Part shown: positions 1 through 6,733 of the stretch, piece after piece
How positions within the stretch are numbered: position 1 is the first letter of the stretch
How the letters are laid out: each line of letters starts with the position of its first letter
Assembly: GCA_041191405.1 (NCBI GenBank)
Contig: JBEEOW010000036.1
Coordinates: forward strand, 1-35,420
DNA length: 35,420 bases
From: JBEEOW01 sp041191405
GTDB lineage: Bacteria; Bacteroidota; Bacteroidia; Cytophagales; UBA9547
Direction: 5' to 3'
Program-made: the position numbers and the translations under genes
The notes under the pieces: model-generated
Seen by the model: only the letters and a program-made list of their open reading frames with translations
Told to the model about the DNA's origin: nothing
The model's database searches: none

Positions 1-126
1 CAATACAAATGTAAAGCTATTTTAGGATAAATTTTAATTGTAAATCCTTTTTAGGATTAAGAAAATTAGTGTAAATTTATATCAGGATTATTAATCAAAT
101 CTGTAAACATTTTTTAGGACGAGACA
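1..126 (+). mobile_element. Right end of an IS3-type insertion sequence (partial)
   Basis: Positions 102-126 match, as an inverted repeat, the 25-bp terminus at 35296-35320. The outer end reads inward as TGTCTCGTCC and the other as TGTCTTGTCC, and both finish in GTTTACA, about 20 of 25 positions identical. Ends of the form TG...CA are typical of the IS3 family. Inside the end are three more copies of the same motif, TGTAAA-N6-TYAGGA, starting at 10, 39 and 70 with the terminal copy at 102 (spacing 29-32 bp). They are probably transposase binding sites. The transposase gene would lie left of the window; no coding tail is visible here. Confidence 0.7.
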
Positions 127-145
127 GTGTTCTGCACTGCCGCTG

Positions 146-172
146 CCCTTGTTGGTCTTATGACCAACAAGC
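146..172. repeat. Palindromic repeat next to IS end (copy 1)
   Basis: A perfect 10-bp inverted repeat (CTTGTTGGTC / GACCAACAAG) with a 4-nt loop, 148-171. A second copy, about 25 of 28 positions identical and in the same orientation, lies at 35223-35250 beside the other IS end. No T-tract follows, so it looks like a dispersed REP-like palindrome rather than a terminator. Confidence 0.6.
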
Positions 173-254
173 CACTATATTTTATATCTTACTCCAATCT
201 GAATAATGACATAAAAAATCCCATTCACTTGAATTGATATCGTAAAATGCTGAG

Positions 255-281
255 GAGGAACCCGCTCCTCGAGTTCTTCCC
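255..281 (+). repeat. CCCGCTC repeat, forward copy of an inverted pair
   Basis: This 27-bp sequence, with core CCCGCTCCTCGA and ending TCTTCCC, matches the minus strand at 452-478 at about 21 of 27 positions. It overlaps a local dyad (GAGGAG / CTCCTC, 252-270). The pair brackets the three hairpins at 315-412, giving a mosaic palindromic element. Confidence 0.55.
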
Positions 282-314
282 TAACTACTTACACAACCGC
301 AAGATACTGTGGCT

Positions 315-412
315 ATTCGAGATTTGCAATCTCGAATCCTTATCTGTGGATTTGCAATCCACATAAACAGTTGTTAATAAAACCATTTGCTACTATTAAG
401 GATTAAAAATCC
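315..412. repeat. Three REP-like hairpins with a GATT...AATC core
   Basis: Three palindromes follow each other. At 315-337 is a 10-bp perfect stem around TGC; at 345-363 an 8-bp perfect stem around TGC; at 400-412 a 5-bp stem around AAA. The first two share the core GATTTGCAATC although their outer stems differ, so stem pairing is kept while sequence changes. That pattern is typical of REP-type repeats mobilised by Y1 (RAYT) transposases. No RAYT gene is in the window. Confidence 0.6.
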
Positions 413-440
413 GATGAGCACGTTATACTAGCTTTTGTTG

Positions 441-1658
441 TTAATTTTTAAGGGAAGATGTCGAAGAGCGGGCTCTACAATTCAAAATTTGCTCAGCGGC
501 TAACCTTCCCGATTTTATTGCTCCGTTAATTGAACCTTGAATTAAAAAATCGCTACAACAATAAACACCTTGCTTATTAACAATTTGAGGTTTTTGTGCT
601 AAATCTACAAGTGGTAAAGCTTCTTTAATTATGTATGTTTTTACCAAATTCCAATTATTTACCTGAGAACCAAACATTTGATTTAAATCTTTGATTATCA
701 AACCCAAATCATGATGAATTCCGTTTGCAGAAACTGAAATTAAATATTTGCCTGATTTAGCATAATTTGAGGCAATATTACTTATAAAAACAACATTATT
801 AACAAGTCTATTTTCGTTTGCATTGAGCATTACGTTTTTTGAATTAATAGGTAAACTTGCAGCTTCAAAATAGATATTTGTAACACTATGGTAAGTAATA
901 TGTTGATTTAAATTACAAGCCAACACTACTTTATCAAAAGTATGAACAGTACCGTCAGTGCTTGTAATTGATTTATTATCAAAATGTAAAACTGAATCAT
1001 TGAGTTTAATTTTATCTAAACCGATGGTTGCTGCCAATTGGTTTGGAATAGCTTGCATACCGAGTTTAGGTACAGCTGCACCTTTGTCAGAAAACATTTT
1101 AAATGTAAACTGAAGCATTTTAAAATCGGTTGTTAAATCATTTTCAAGAAATACGCCTTGATAAAATGGCAACCAAAACTCATTAATTATTTTAGTACTA
1201 AAACCTAATTGTTTTAAATAGCTAATTGATGACATTTTTTGGGGATTACTAAAAATTTCGTCAACAGTTAAATTACTAAGTGTATTTTTTAATTTCAGAA
1301 GTTTTAGCTTGTCAATCAAGGAACCAGGTCCGTTAAGTACCGTTTTTATAAGTGGAATTAAACCATTTGCTGGATCAAAAAATGGAATAACCTTGGAGCC
1401 ATTAAAAATGATAGAGCCTTTTTCAAAATATTGCAATTCCAATTTTGAATAATCAAGCAAAGCTTTGGTTTCTGGGTAAGATGGCAACAATACTTGAAAA
1501 CCTCTATCTAACTGATAGTTACCAACAATATCAGTTCGTAATTTGCCTCCAACTTGGTCTGAGGATTCAAAAATGGTAATATCCTCCACACCATTCTTTT
1601 TCAAATACACTGCACACGACAAACCAGCTAAACCTGCACCAATTATTCCTATTTTCAT
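441..1658 (-). CDS. NAD(P)/FAD-dependent oxidoreductase (amine oxidase-like)
   Basis: A 405-residue flavoprotein. The N-terminus carries the Rossmann dinucleotide motif GxGxxG (GIIGAGLAGLSCA, residues 4-16), followed by the acidic end of strand 2 (FESSDQVGGK). This is typical of the phytoene desaturase/protoporphyrinogen oxidase/amine oxidase superfamily, and 405 residues fits. A second FAD-contact region is seen near the C-terminus (GVYCCSDFLIQGSINGAIKSG). The substrate cannot be deduced. Similar proteins often sit near photolyase and carotenoid genes in Bacteroidota, and photolyases occur 3.4 kb away, so a link is possible but unproven. The last ten or so residues (CRARSSTSSLKN) are encoded by a palindromic repeat copy at 452-478, so the native C-terminus has probably been replaced or extended. 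ATG start at 1656-1658. Confidence 0.8.
   Translation of the reverse strand: MKIGIIGAGLAGLSCAVYLKKNGVEDITIFESSDQVGGKLRTDIVGNYQLDRGFQVLLPSYPETKALLDYSKLELQYFEKGSIIFNGSKVIPFFDPANGLIPLIKTVLNGPGSLIDKLKLLKLKNTLSNLTVDEIFSNPQKMSSISYLKQLGFSTKIINEFWLPFYQGVFLENDLTTDFKMLQFTFKMFSDKGAAVPKLGMQAIPNQLAATIGLDKIKLNDSVLHFDNKSITSTDGTVHTFDKVVLACNLNQHITYHSVTNIYFEAASLPINSKNVMLNANENRLVNNVVFISNIASNYAKSGKYLISVSANGIHHDLGLIIKDLNQMFGSQVNNWNLVKTYIIKEALPLVDLAQKPQIVNKQGVYCCSDFLIQGSINGAIKSGRLAAEQILNCRARSSTSSLKN
452..478 (-). repeat. CCCGCTC repeat, inverted copy inside a coding end
   Basis: This is the minus-strand partner of 255-281, containing the dyad AGAGC-CCGCTCT. It lies inside the oxidoreductase reading frame and encodes roughly residues 394-402. 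Confidence 0.55.
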
Positions 1659-1898
1659 TATTTAGTTATTATAGTTAAATAGCCTTTAAATAACTTAATA
1701 ATGAAGGGATTGTTTATTTATATTTTGACAATTAAAAAATAAGCAAAATTTAACAAAATTTATTGATTTAAATTACCCAGTCAATTTCCAATACCCAACT
1801 CAAATTTATTTTCATTTTATTTTACAAGTTATGGAACTAATAAACAATAAGTTAAACTCGAGTTCATTACAAGTCAACAGATATATTTCTGATTTATG

Positions 1899-1928
1899 TT
1901 GTATATCAAAAAAACTTTCCTACCTTTG
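1899..1928 (+). promoter_or_regulatory. Promoter of tRNA-Lys genes
   Basis: TTG at 1899-1901 and TACCTTTG at 1921-1928, 19 bp apart, match the Bacteroidota sigma-A consensus (TTTG, 17-23 bp, TAnnTTTG). The tRNA begins about 39 bp downstream. Confidence 0.75.
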
Positions 1929-1966
1929 CAGTCTGTTAAGTAATCAACAATAAAGAAAACTTAATC

Positions 1967-2039
1967 GATTCCGTAGCTCAGTTGGTAGAGCAATACACTT
2001 TTAATGTATGGGTCCTGGGTTCGAATCCCAGCGGGATCA
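1967..2039 (+). tRNA. tRNA-Lys(TTT), copy 1
   Basis: A 73-nt cloverleaf. The acceptor GATTCCG pairs with CGGGATC (one T-G wobble). The D arm is GCTCAGTTGGTAGAGC, and the anticodon stem ATACA/TGTAT holds a 7-nt loop with anticodon TTT at 2000-2002. The T arm is CTGGG-TTCGAAT-CCCAG and the discriminator base is A. CCA is not encoded. A hairpin terminator follows at once. Confidence 0.97.
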
Positions 2040-2044
2040 CTTCT

Positions 2045-2081
2045 AAAAAGCCTCTCAAACATGTGTTGAGAGGCTTTTTTA
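2045..2081 (+). terminator. Terminator after tRNA-Lys copy 1
   Basis: A 13-bp stem (AAAAGCCTCTCAA / TTGAGAGGCTTTT) with a 7-nt loop is followed by a T run, a strong intrinsic terminator. It lies between the two tRNAs, so copy 2 needs read-through or its own promoter. Confidence 0.85.
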
Positions 2082-2127
2082 TCAAAAAATTGCAATTTAA
2101 GCAAGCAATATAAATAAAAGCTTAACC

Positions 2128-2200
2128 GATTCCGTAGCTCAGTTGGTAGAGCAATACACTTTTAATGTATGGGTCCTGGGTTCGAATCCCAGCGGGATCA
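2128..2200 (+). tRNA. tRNA-Lys(TTT), copy 2
   Basis: Identical in sequence to the copy 161 bp upstream, with anticodon TTT at 2161-2163. The downstream terminator is a diverged version of the first, so the tRNA and its terminator were duplicated as a unit. No TAnnTTTG element is visible between the copies. Confidence 0.97.
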
Positions 2201-2204
2201 CTTC

Positions 2205-2245
2205 AAAAAACCTCTCAAATTTATTTTTGAGAGGTTTTTTATTTT
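2205..2245 (+). terminator. Terminator after tRNA-Lys copy 2
   Basis: The stem AAAAAACCTCTCAAA pairs with TTTGAGAGGTTTTTT and a T-rich tail follows. Confidence 0.85.
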
Positions 2246-2281
2246 AAAAATTTAAAACATAGTGCTTTTATTATTCATTTT

Positions 2282-2932
2282 ATGAAGTTATTTTCTAATT
2301 CAAAATCAAAATCAATTGTTTTTATATTTTCAATAATTGCAATTTCAATTTTCAATAATTGTGCATCGACTTATAAACCAATTTCGTTGCAACCTTTGAG
2401 TTTCCCAGTGAACAATATTGATAGTGCTATCAGTTTTTCATATAGATATGATATTTTAAATGAAACAGATAATAAAAAATACGCTAAACACGAAAATGAT
2501 TTAGATATCAGGCTTGTAGCTGTAAAATTCATTAACAATTCGAAAAAAGAAATTAATCTTAGTCAAAATATATCATATATAATTGGGGGAAAAGAAATTA
2601 TACCAATTAATAGAAAAATTATACAAGATAAATTGTCTCAAGGAGTTGGTGGCTATTTTTTATATTTACTATTAACCCCATTAGTTATTACCAAAACTAC
2701 TCAAAACGGGTATGGCCCACCTGAAGTTGATAAAACACACATAGGTTATATTTTAGGTCCCGGCTTAATGATTGGTAATATGGCAGTTGCTAGTAGTGCT
2801 AATAAAGATTTCAGCATGGACTTATTAAATTATGATTTAAGTGGAAAAATATTACAACCTGGCGAATCAGCTTATGGTTTAATCGGCTTTCAAGACATTG
2901 GATATCAAGCGATAAATATAAAAGTAAAATAA
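2282..2932 (+). CDS. Putative lipoprotein, unknown function
   Basis: A 216-residue protein I do not recognise. Residues 12-24 are hydrophobic and are followed by NNC with cysteine 27, a likely lipobox (signal peptidase II site), so it is probably a lipoprotein. The mature part is mixed alpha/beta in composition, with one hydrophobic stretch (GYFLYLLLTPLVI, about residues 123-135) and a glycine-rich segment near residue 160. The phrase LQPGESAYGLIGF near the C-terminus resembles the final strand of small beta-sandwich lipoproteins that carry conserved surface-accessory domains, but this is a guess. It stands alone between the tRNA pair and the DUF6326 gene. Base composition matches the surroundings. 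Confidence 0.75.
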   Translation: MKLFSNSKSKSIVFIFSIIAISIFNNCASTYKPISLQPLSFPVNNIDSAISFSYRYDILNETDNKKYAKHENDLDIRLVAVKFINNSKKEINLSQNISYIIGGKEIIPINRKIIQDKLSQGVGGYFLYLLLTPLVITKTTQNGYGPPEVDKTHIGYILGPGLMIGNMAVASSANKDFSMDLLNYDLSGKILQPGESAYGLIGFQDIGYQAINIKVK

Positions 2933-3010
2933 CTGAATAATATTTTTTAAGAATAAAAATCTACTATCAAATCTTTATTACTTTTTCATTTCTTAACTTA
3001 AGTCAAGGAT

Positions 3011-3037
3011 TTTGAGCTTTAAGAGTTTGTAGTTTTG
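3011..3037 (+). promoter_or_regulatory. Possible promoter of the DUF6326/DUF4386 pair
   Basis: TAGTTTTG at 3030-3037 fits TAnnTTTG exactly. The nearest TTTG (3011-3014) is only 15 bp upstream, slightly short of the usual spacing. The ATG lies 28 bp downstream. Confidence 0.5.
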
Positions 3038-3065
3038 CAATGTCAAAATTAAATCTCTCTAAGCT

Positions 3066-3455
3066 ATGAAAACCAAAAATGAGCTACTATCCTACCTTTG
3101 GCTTTTTGCTCTTCTGAATTACCTTTACTGCGATGTTGTTGGAATAATGGACTCTTCCCTTCTAAAGCAATATCTTACAGGACATGTAAATGGCATGGAA
3201 ATTTCTTCAAGTTTTTTATTCGCAGCATCTATTTTAATGGAAATCCCAATTGCCATGATGCTCATTTCAAAATTTACAAGTTTTGAATTTAACAAGTGGA
3301 GTAATTTAGTGGCAGGTTCTGTAATGACAATTGTGCAAACTTCTACTTTAGTAATGGGCACACCAACAGCTTATTATATATTTTTCAGTATCATTGAAAT
3401 TGCAACAACTATTTCAATTTGCTATATAAGTTACAATTGGAAAAATCAAATCTAA
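3066..3455 (+). CDS. DUF6326 family membrane protein
   Basis: A 129-residue protein with four predicted membrane segments, at about 8-28, 46-66, 79-98 and 103-122. The opening LWLFALLNYLYCDVVGIMD, with an acidic pair in or near the first helix, is characteristic of the small DUF6326 family, whose function is unknown. It is followed after 12 bp by a DUF4386 gene on the same strand, so the two are probably one transcript. Both are small membrane proteins without catalytic motifs. A Crp/Fnr-type regulator converges on the pair and could control it, but the sequence does not show this. Confidence 0.75.
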   Translation: MKTKNELLSYLWLFALLNYLYCDVVGIMDSSLLKQYLTGHVNGMEISSSFLFAASILMEIPIAMMLISKFTSFEFNKWSNLVAGSVMTIVQTSTLVMGTPTAYYIFFSIIEIATTISICYISYNWKNQI

Positions 3456-3467
3456 ATCTATAAAACT

Positions 3468-4109
3468 ATGAAAAACACCATCCTTTCTCTAAGAATATTG
3501 TACCCATTATGGGCTATTGTGGGTATGTATAGTCTTTTGTATGTACAAGGTCAACTTATTCACTTAAACAATCCTGCATTAACTGCTCAAAAAATTATTG
3601 AAAATGATTTTTTATTCAGAACAGGTATTATGGGGAGTTTAATTACCCAATTATTGTTTGTAATTATTGCATGGTTGCTTTACAAACTTTTTGAAAATGT
3701 AAACAAATCTGCTTCGCAATGGATGGTCATATTAGCATTTGTTAGTATTCCAATTACAATGCTTAATGAAATAAATCAGTATGCTGTTTTGCTAAATACT
3801 GGCAATATTACTCAAATGATGTTTTTTATTAATTTACACCAGTTTGGAATGAGCATCGCATCAATATTTTGGGGATTATGGTTATTTCCACTTGGATATT
3901 TGGTTTACAAATCAGGATATTTCCCAAAATGGGTTGGATTTGCACTATATATTGGCGGATTAGGTTATTTAATTGCATTTATTATAAAAATATTATTCCC
4001 AAGTTTAAAACCAATTTTAAGCTATACTGAACTATTTACTTTTGGTGAAGTAGTTTGGATGTTGTGGCTAAGTATAGCAGGTGTAAAGAAGTCTCAGGCA
4101 ATAGCCTAA
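3468..4109 (+). CDS. DUF4386 domain-containing membrane protein
   Basis: A 213-residue protein with about six hydrophobic membrane segments. It starts with the DUF4386-type N-terminus (RILYPLWAIVGMYSLLYV) and contains the conserved region HQFGMSIASIFWGLWLFPLGYLVYKSGYFPK (about residues 124-155, shown here as two adjoining pieces: HQFGMSIASIFWGLW and LFPLGYLVYKSGYFPK). The family function is unknown. It is the second gene after DUF6326, with a 12-bp gap. Its stop overlaps the stop of the convergent Crp/Fnr gene by four bases, and a 14-bp hairpin spans both coding ends. Confidence 0.8.
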   Translation: MKNTILSLRILYPLWAIVGMYSLLYVQGQLIHLNNPALTAQKIIENDFLFRTGIMGSLITQLLFVIIAWLLYKLFENVNKSASQWMVILAFVSIPITMLNEINQYAVLLNTGNITQMMFFINLHQFGMSIASIFWGLWLFPLGYLVYKSGYFPKWVGFALYIGGLGYLIAFIIKILFPSLKPILSYTELFTFGEVVWMLWLSIAGVKKSQAIA

Positions 4110-4117
4110 GACTTCTT
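4086..4117. terminator. Hairpin across two convergent coding ends
   Basis: The stem AAGAAGTCTCAGGC / GCCTAAGACTTCTT pairs at 13 of 14 positions around an AATA loop. It lies inside the last codons of both the DUF4386 gene (stop 4107-4109) and the Crp/Fnr gene (stop 4106-4108). A shared bidirectional terminator is likely, although no long T-tract follows. Confidence 0.6.
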
Positions 4118-4711
4118 ATCTGTCATTCTTTTTCTAATTCTACTTAATGATTCAGCTGTAATACCTATAAAACTTGCAATCTGATGTAGAGGTACTCTGT
4201 TGAATAAATCAGGTCTGTTTTCAAGTAAATCTTGGTAACGTTCTTCTGGTGAAGAGGTAATAAACTTACTCATCTCATCTTGATAAGTGCCTGTATGTTT
4301 TTCAACTTCCATCCTTATTACTGACCTTAAACGTGGAATTAATTCGCACATTTCTTCTTCAAGTGAGGAAGTTCCAACTGTTAAAATGCAATCTTCAACA
4401 CAAACTAAATTATGATTTGCTTTTGTTTTACTTGTAGCACTTGTAAAAGAATTTACAGGTTGACCTTCGGTGTAAAATGCAGTAGATTTTTCCTCACCAT
4501 TTTTAACTAAATATTCTCTAACACAACCTTTTAAAACCAAATAACAATGTTTGGCAACTTCACCTTCTTTTAACAAATAAGTACCTTTTTTAAAAAGTTG
4601 AATATTTGAATTATCTACAATTAATTGTAATTCATCTTTTGATAAAAAACCTTCAAACTGAGCTAAAAACTGCATAAAGGTTTGTTTAAAATCAAGTTTA
4701 TTGTTATCCAT
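4106..4711 (-). CDS. Crp/Fnr family transcriptional regulator
   Basis: A 201-residue regulator with an N-terminal cyclic-nucleotide-binding-type beta barrel (about 20-125, including LFKKGTYLLKEGEVAKHCYLVLKGCVREY) and a C-terminal winged helix. The recognition helix lies in QIASFIGITAESLSRIRKRM, about residues 177-196. There are no clustered cysteines for an FNR iron-sulfur centre. The arginine/serine pair used by true CRP to bind cAMP is not obvious, so the ligand is unknown. It belongs to the short group common in Bacteroidota, often found beside small membrane proteins. Convergent with DUF4386; divergent from the photolyase operon, which begins 360 bp away. It could regulate either. Confidence 0.85.
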   Translation of the reverse strand: MDNNKLDFKQTFMQFLAQFEGFLSKDELQLIVDNSNIQLFKKGTYLLKEGEVAKHCYLVLKGCVREYLVKNGEEKSTAFYTEGQPVNSFTSATSKTKANHNLVCVEDCILTVGTSSLEEEMCELIPRLRSVIRMEVEKHTGTYQDEMSKFITSSPEERYQDLLENRPDLFNRVPLHQIASFIGITAESLSRIRKRMTDKKS

Positions 4712-4828
4712 GTAATAAATAATTTTAAAATACGAATTACAAAAAATTAGTCTATAATCATATTTAATAACATTATAATTGCAATTTTAGTTAATTCTAA
4801 ATTCAGCATATCAATCTCAAATATTAAT

Positions 4829-5015
4829 TTAACCACATAGAAACATAGCTTTAAATTTTAGATTAAAAAATCGTTTTTGATTCTCTCTATGTAATTCTTT
4901 AATACTGAATTGATTTTCAATTTATTATTAAAAAAAACATAGAAACTAAAGTTTTACATAGCGAACCTAGAATAAGAAATTATATTTCTCAAATTCCTAT
5001 GTCCCTATGTGGTTA
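4829..5015. repeat. 187-bp element with 19-bp terminal inverted repeats
   Basis: TAACCACATAGAAACATAG at 4830-4848 matches the reverse complement of 4997-5015 at 17 of 19 positions. Internal CTATGTAA and ACATAG words repeat the theme. The 360-bp gap between the Crp/Fnr and photolyase genes is mostly this element. It is non-coding and looks like a miniature or REP-like dispersed repeat rather than a terminator. Confidence 0.6.
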
Positions 5016-5071
5016 GAGTAGTAATATTACAATATGTTACATTAGAATTAAGCTTAAAAAACATAAAATAG

Positions 5072-6607
5072 ATGCACAAAACATTACGCCTAATACTTGG
5101 AGATCAATTAAATAATAGTCATTCATGGTTTTCGGAAATTAATCCAGATACAACTTATGTGTTAATGGAAATTAAAACTGAAACCGATTATGCCTCACAT
5201 CATATTCAAAAAGTAGTAGGATTTTTTGCAGCCATGCGACAATTTGCAAATGAGCTTTCAACCTTAGGGCATAATGTTATTTACTTTGATTTTGAACACT
5301 TTGACAACAAACACAATTTTATTGACAATATTTTATTGCTAGTTGAAAAGCTCCAAATTACTCAATTTGAATACCAATTACCTGATGAATATAGGGTTGA
5401 TGAAATAATAAAATCATTAATCAAGCTATTAAATATACCTTCTAAAAGTTTTGACTCTGAGCACTTTTTTACAAGCATAAATGAATTTGGAGAAATTTTC
5501 ATGGGTAAAAAAACATACTTAATGGAGAGTTTTTACCGAAAAATGCGTCAAAAACATAATATACTTATGACGGGCAATGAACCTTTAACAGGTAAATGGA
5601 ATTACGACGAAGACAACAGAAAAAAGCTTCCAAACAAACATTATATTACTCCTCCACTTACATTCCAAAACAATGTAAATGAAATAGTTAGTTTAATAAA
5701 ACGAAAAAACATAAAAACCATTGGCAATATTGATGCATCTAATTTTATTTGGCCAATAAACAGAACACAATCTTTAGACTTGTTAGATTTTTTTGTAAAA
5801 GAATGCTTGCCCAATTTTGGGACTTATCAAGATGCCATGACACCACACGAATGGAGTTTGTATCATTCAAGATTATCGTTTTCATTGAATACCAAAATGA
5901 TATCTCCTCATGAAGTAATTGAAAAGGCGGTTGAAGCTTGGCAAAACGAAAACTTAAAAATTGAATACAATCAATTAGAAGGCTTTGTGCGTCAAATACT
6001 TGGCTGGCGTGAATACATGCGAGGCATTTATTGGCATACAATGCCCACCTTTGCACAACTCAACTTTTTTGAAAACACAAGAAATTTACCTTCATGGTAT
6101 TGGACAGGCAATACCAAAATGAATTGTCTTAAACATAGCATTCAACAAAGTCTAAATTATGCCTATGCTCATCATATTCAGCGATTAATGATTACTGGTA
6201 ATTTTGCAACCTTAGCAGGAATTCATCCTGATGAAGTAGATAAATGGTATTTAGGAATTTATATTGATGCCATTGAATGGGTTGAAATTACCAATACAAG
6301 AGGCATGAGTCAATTTGCAGACGGAGGGATTATTGGCTCCAAACCTTACACAAGTTCAGCTAGTTATATACACAAAATGAGTCATTATTGTGGCACATGT
6401 TACTACAATAAAAACCTAAAAGTTGAAGACAAAGCCTGTCCTTTCAATTCATTGTATTGGCATTTTCATCACAAAAATGAAAGCAAATTAAAACAAAATC
6501 CCAGAATTGGTATGATTTATAACACATGGAACAAAATGGAAGAAAACACAAAAATCGCAATTTTGAACAAGGCAGAAGAGTATTTAAATAAAATAGAAGA
6601 GTTGTAA
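5072..6607 (+). CDS. Iron-sulfur cryptochrome/photolyase, (6-4)-type (PhrB/FeS-BCP family)
   Basis: A 511-residue protein of the deoxyribodipyrimidine photolyase-related family. It opens with the family signature LRLILGDQLN (residues 5-14). Four cysteines, C352, C440, C443 and C456, have spacings 88, 3 and 13, the same as those of the [4Fe-4S] ligands in Agrobacterium PhrB. That enzyme repairs (6-4) photoproducts with FAD, an iron-sulfur cluster and a lumazine antenna; the first two can be inferred here. The FAD-binding helical region holds GWREYMRGIYW (about 311-321) and NTRGMSQFADGG (about 411-422). It is the first gene of a light-repair group, 126 bp before the DASH cryptochrome. No clear TAnnTTTG promoter is visible upstream. 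Confidence 0.92.
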   Translation: MHKTLRLILGDQLNNSHSWFSEINPDTTYVLMEIKTETDYASHHIQKVVGFFAAMRQFANELSTLGHNVIYFDFEHFDNKHNFIDNILLLVEKLQITQFEYQLPDEYRVDEIIKSLIKLLNIPSKSFDSEHFFTSINEFGEIFMGKKTYLMESFYRKMRQKHNILMTGNEPLTGKWNYDEDNRKKLPNKHYITPPLTFQNNVNEIVSLIKRKNIKTIGNIDASNFIWPINRTQSLDLLDFFVKECLPNFGTYQDAMTPHEWSLYHSRLSFSLNTKMISPHEVIEKAVEAWQNENLKIEYNQLEGFVRQILGWREYMRGIYWHTMPTFAQLNFFENTRNLPSWYWTGNTKMNCLKHSIQQSLNYAYAHHIQRLMITGNFATLAGIHPDEVDKWYLGIYIDAIEWVEITNTRGMSQFADGGIIGSKPYTSSASYIHKMSHYCGTCYYNKNLKVEDKACPFNSLYWHFHHKNESKLKQNPRIGMIYNTWNKMEENTKIAILNKAEEYLNKIEEL

Positions 6608-6645
6608 GGATTTTAGATTTAGTGTTAAAACATTCGATTTTCTTC

Positions 6646-6673
6646 AGTCTTCGGTCTTTTATCTTAAGTCTAA
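6646..6673. repeat. 7-bp-period array (AGTCTTN type), four units
   Basis: The units AGTCTTC, GGTCTTT, TATCTTA and AGTCTAA lie in perfect phase in the 126-bp gap between the two photolyase genes. Confidence 0.6.
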
Positions 6674-6733
6674 AAAAACAAAACCATTAAACAATTGTTA
6701 GTATTTCATAGACAATCTTAAATACTTTGAGCG

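Noticed and set aside
10..126. CRISPR-like repeat spacing of about 30 bp
   Set aside because: Only about 14 positions are conserved per unit, spacers would be about 10-14 bp, and the last copy is the IS terminal inverted repeat. It is an IS end, not a CRISPR.
4712..4828. Possible small gene between the Crp/Fnr gene and the repeat element
   Set aside because: No open frame of useful length or start; only AT-rich sequence.
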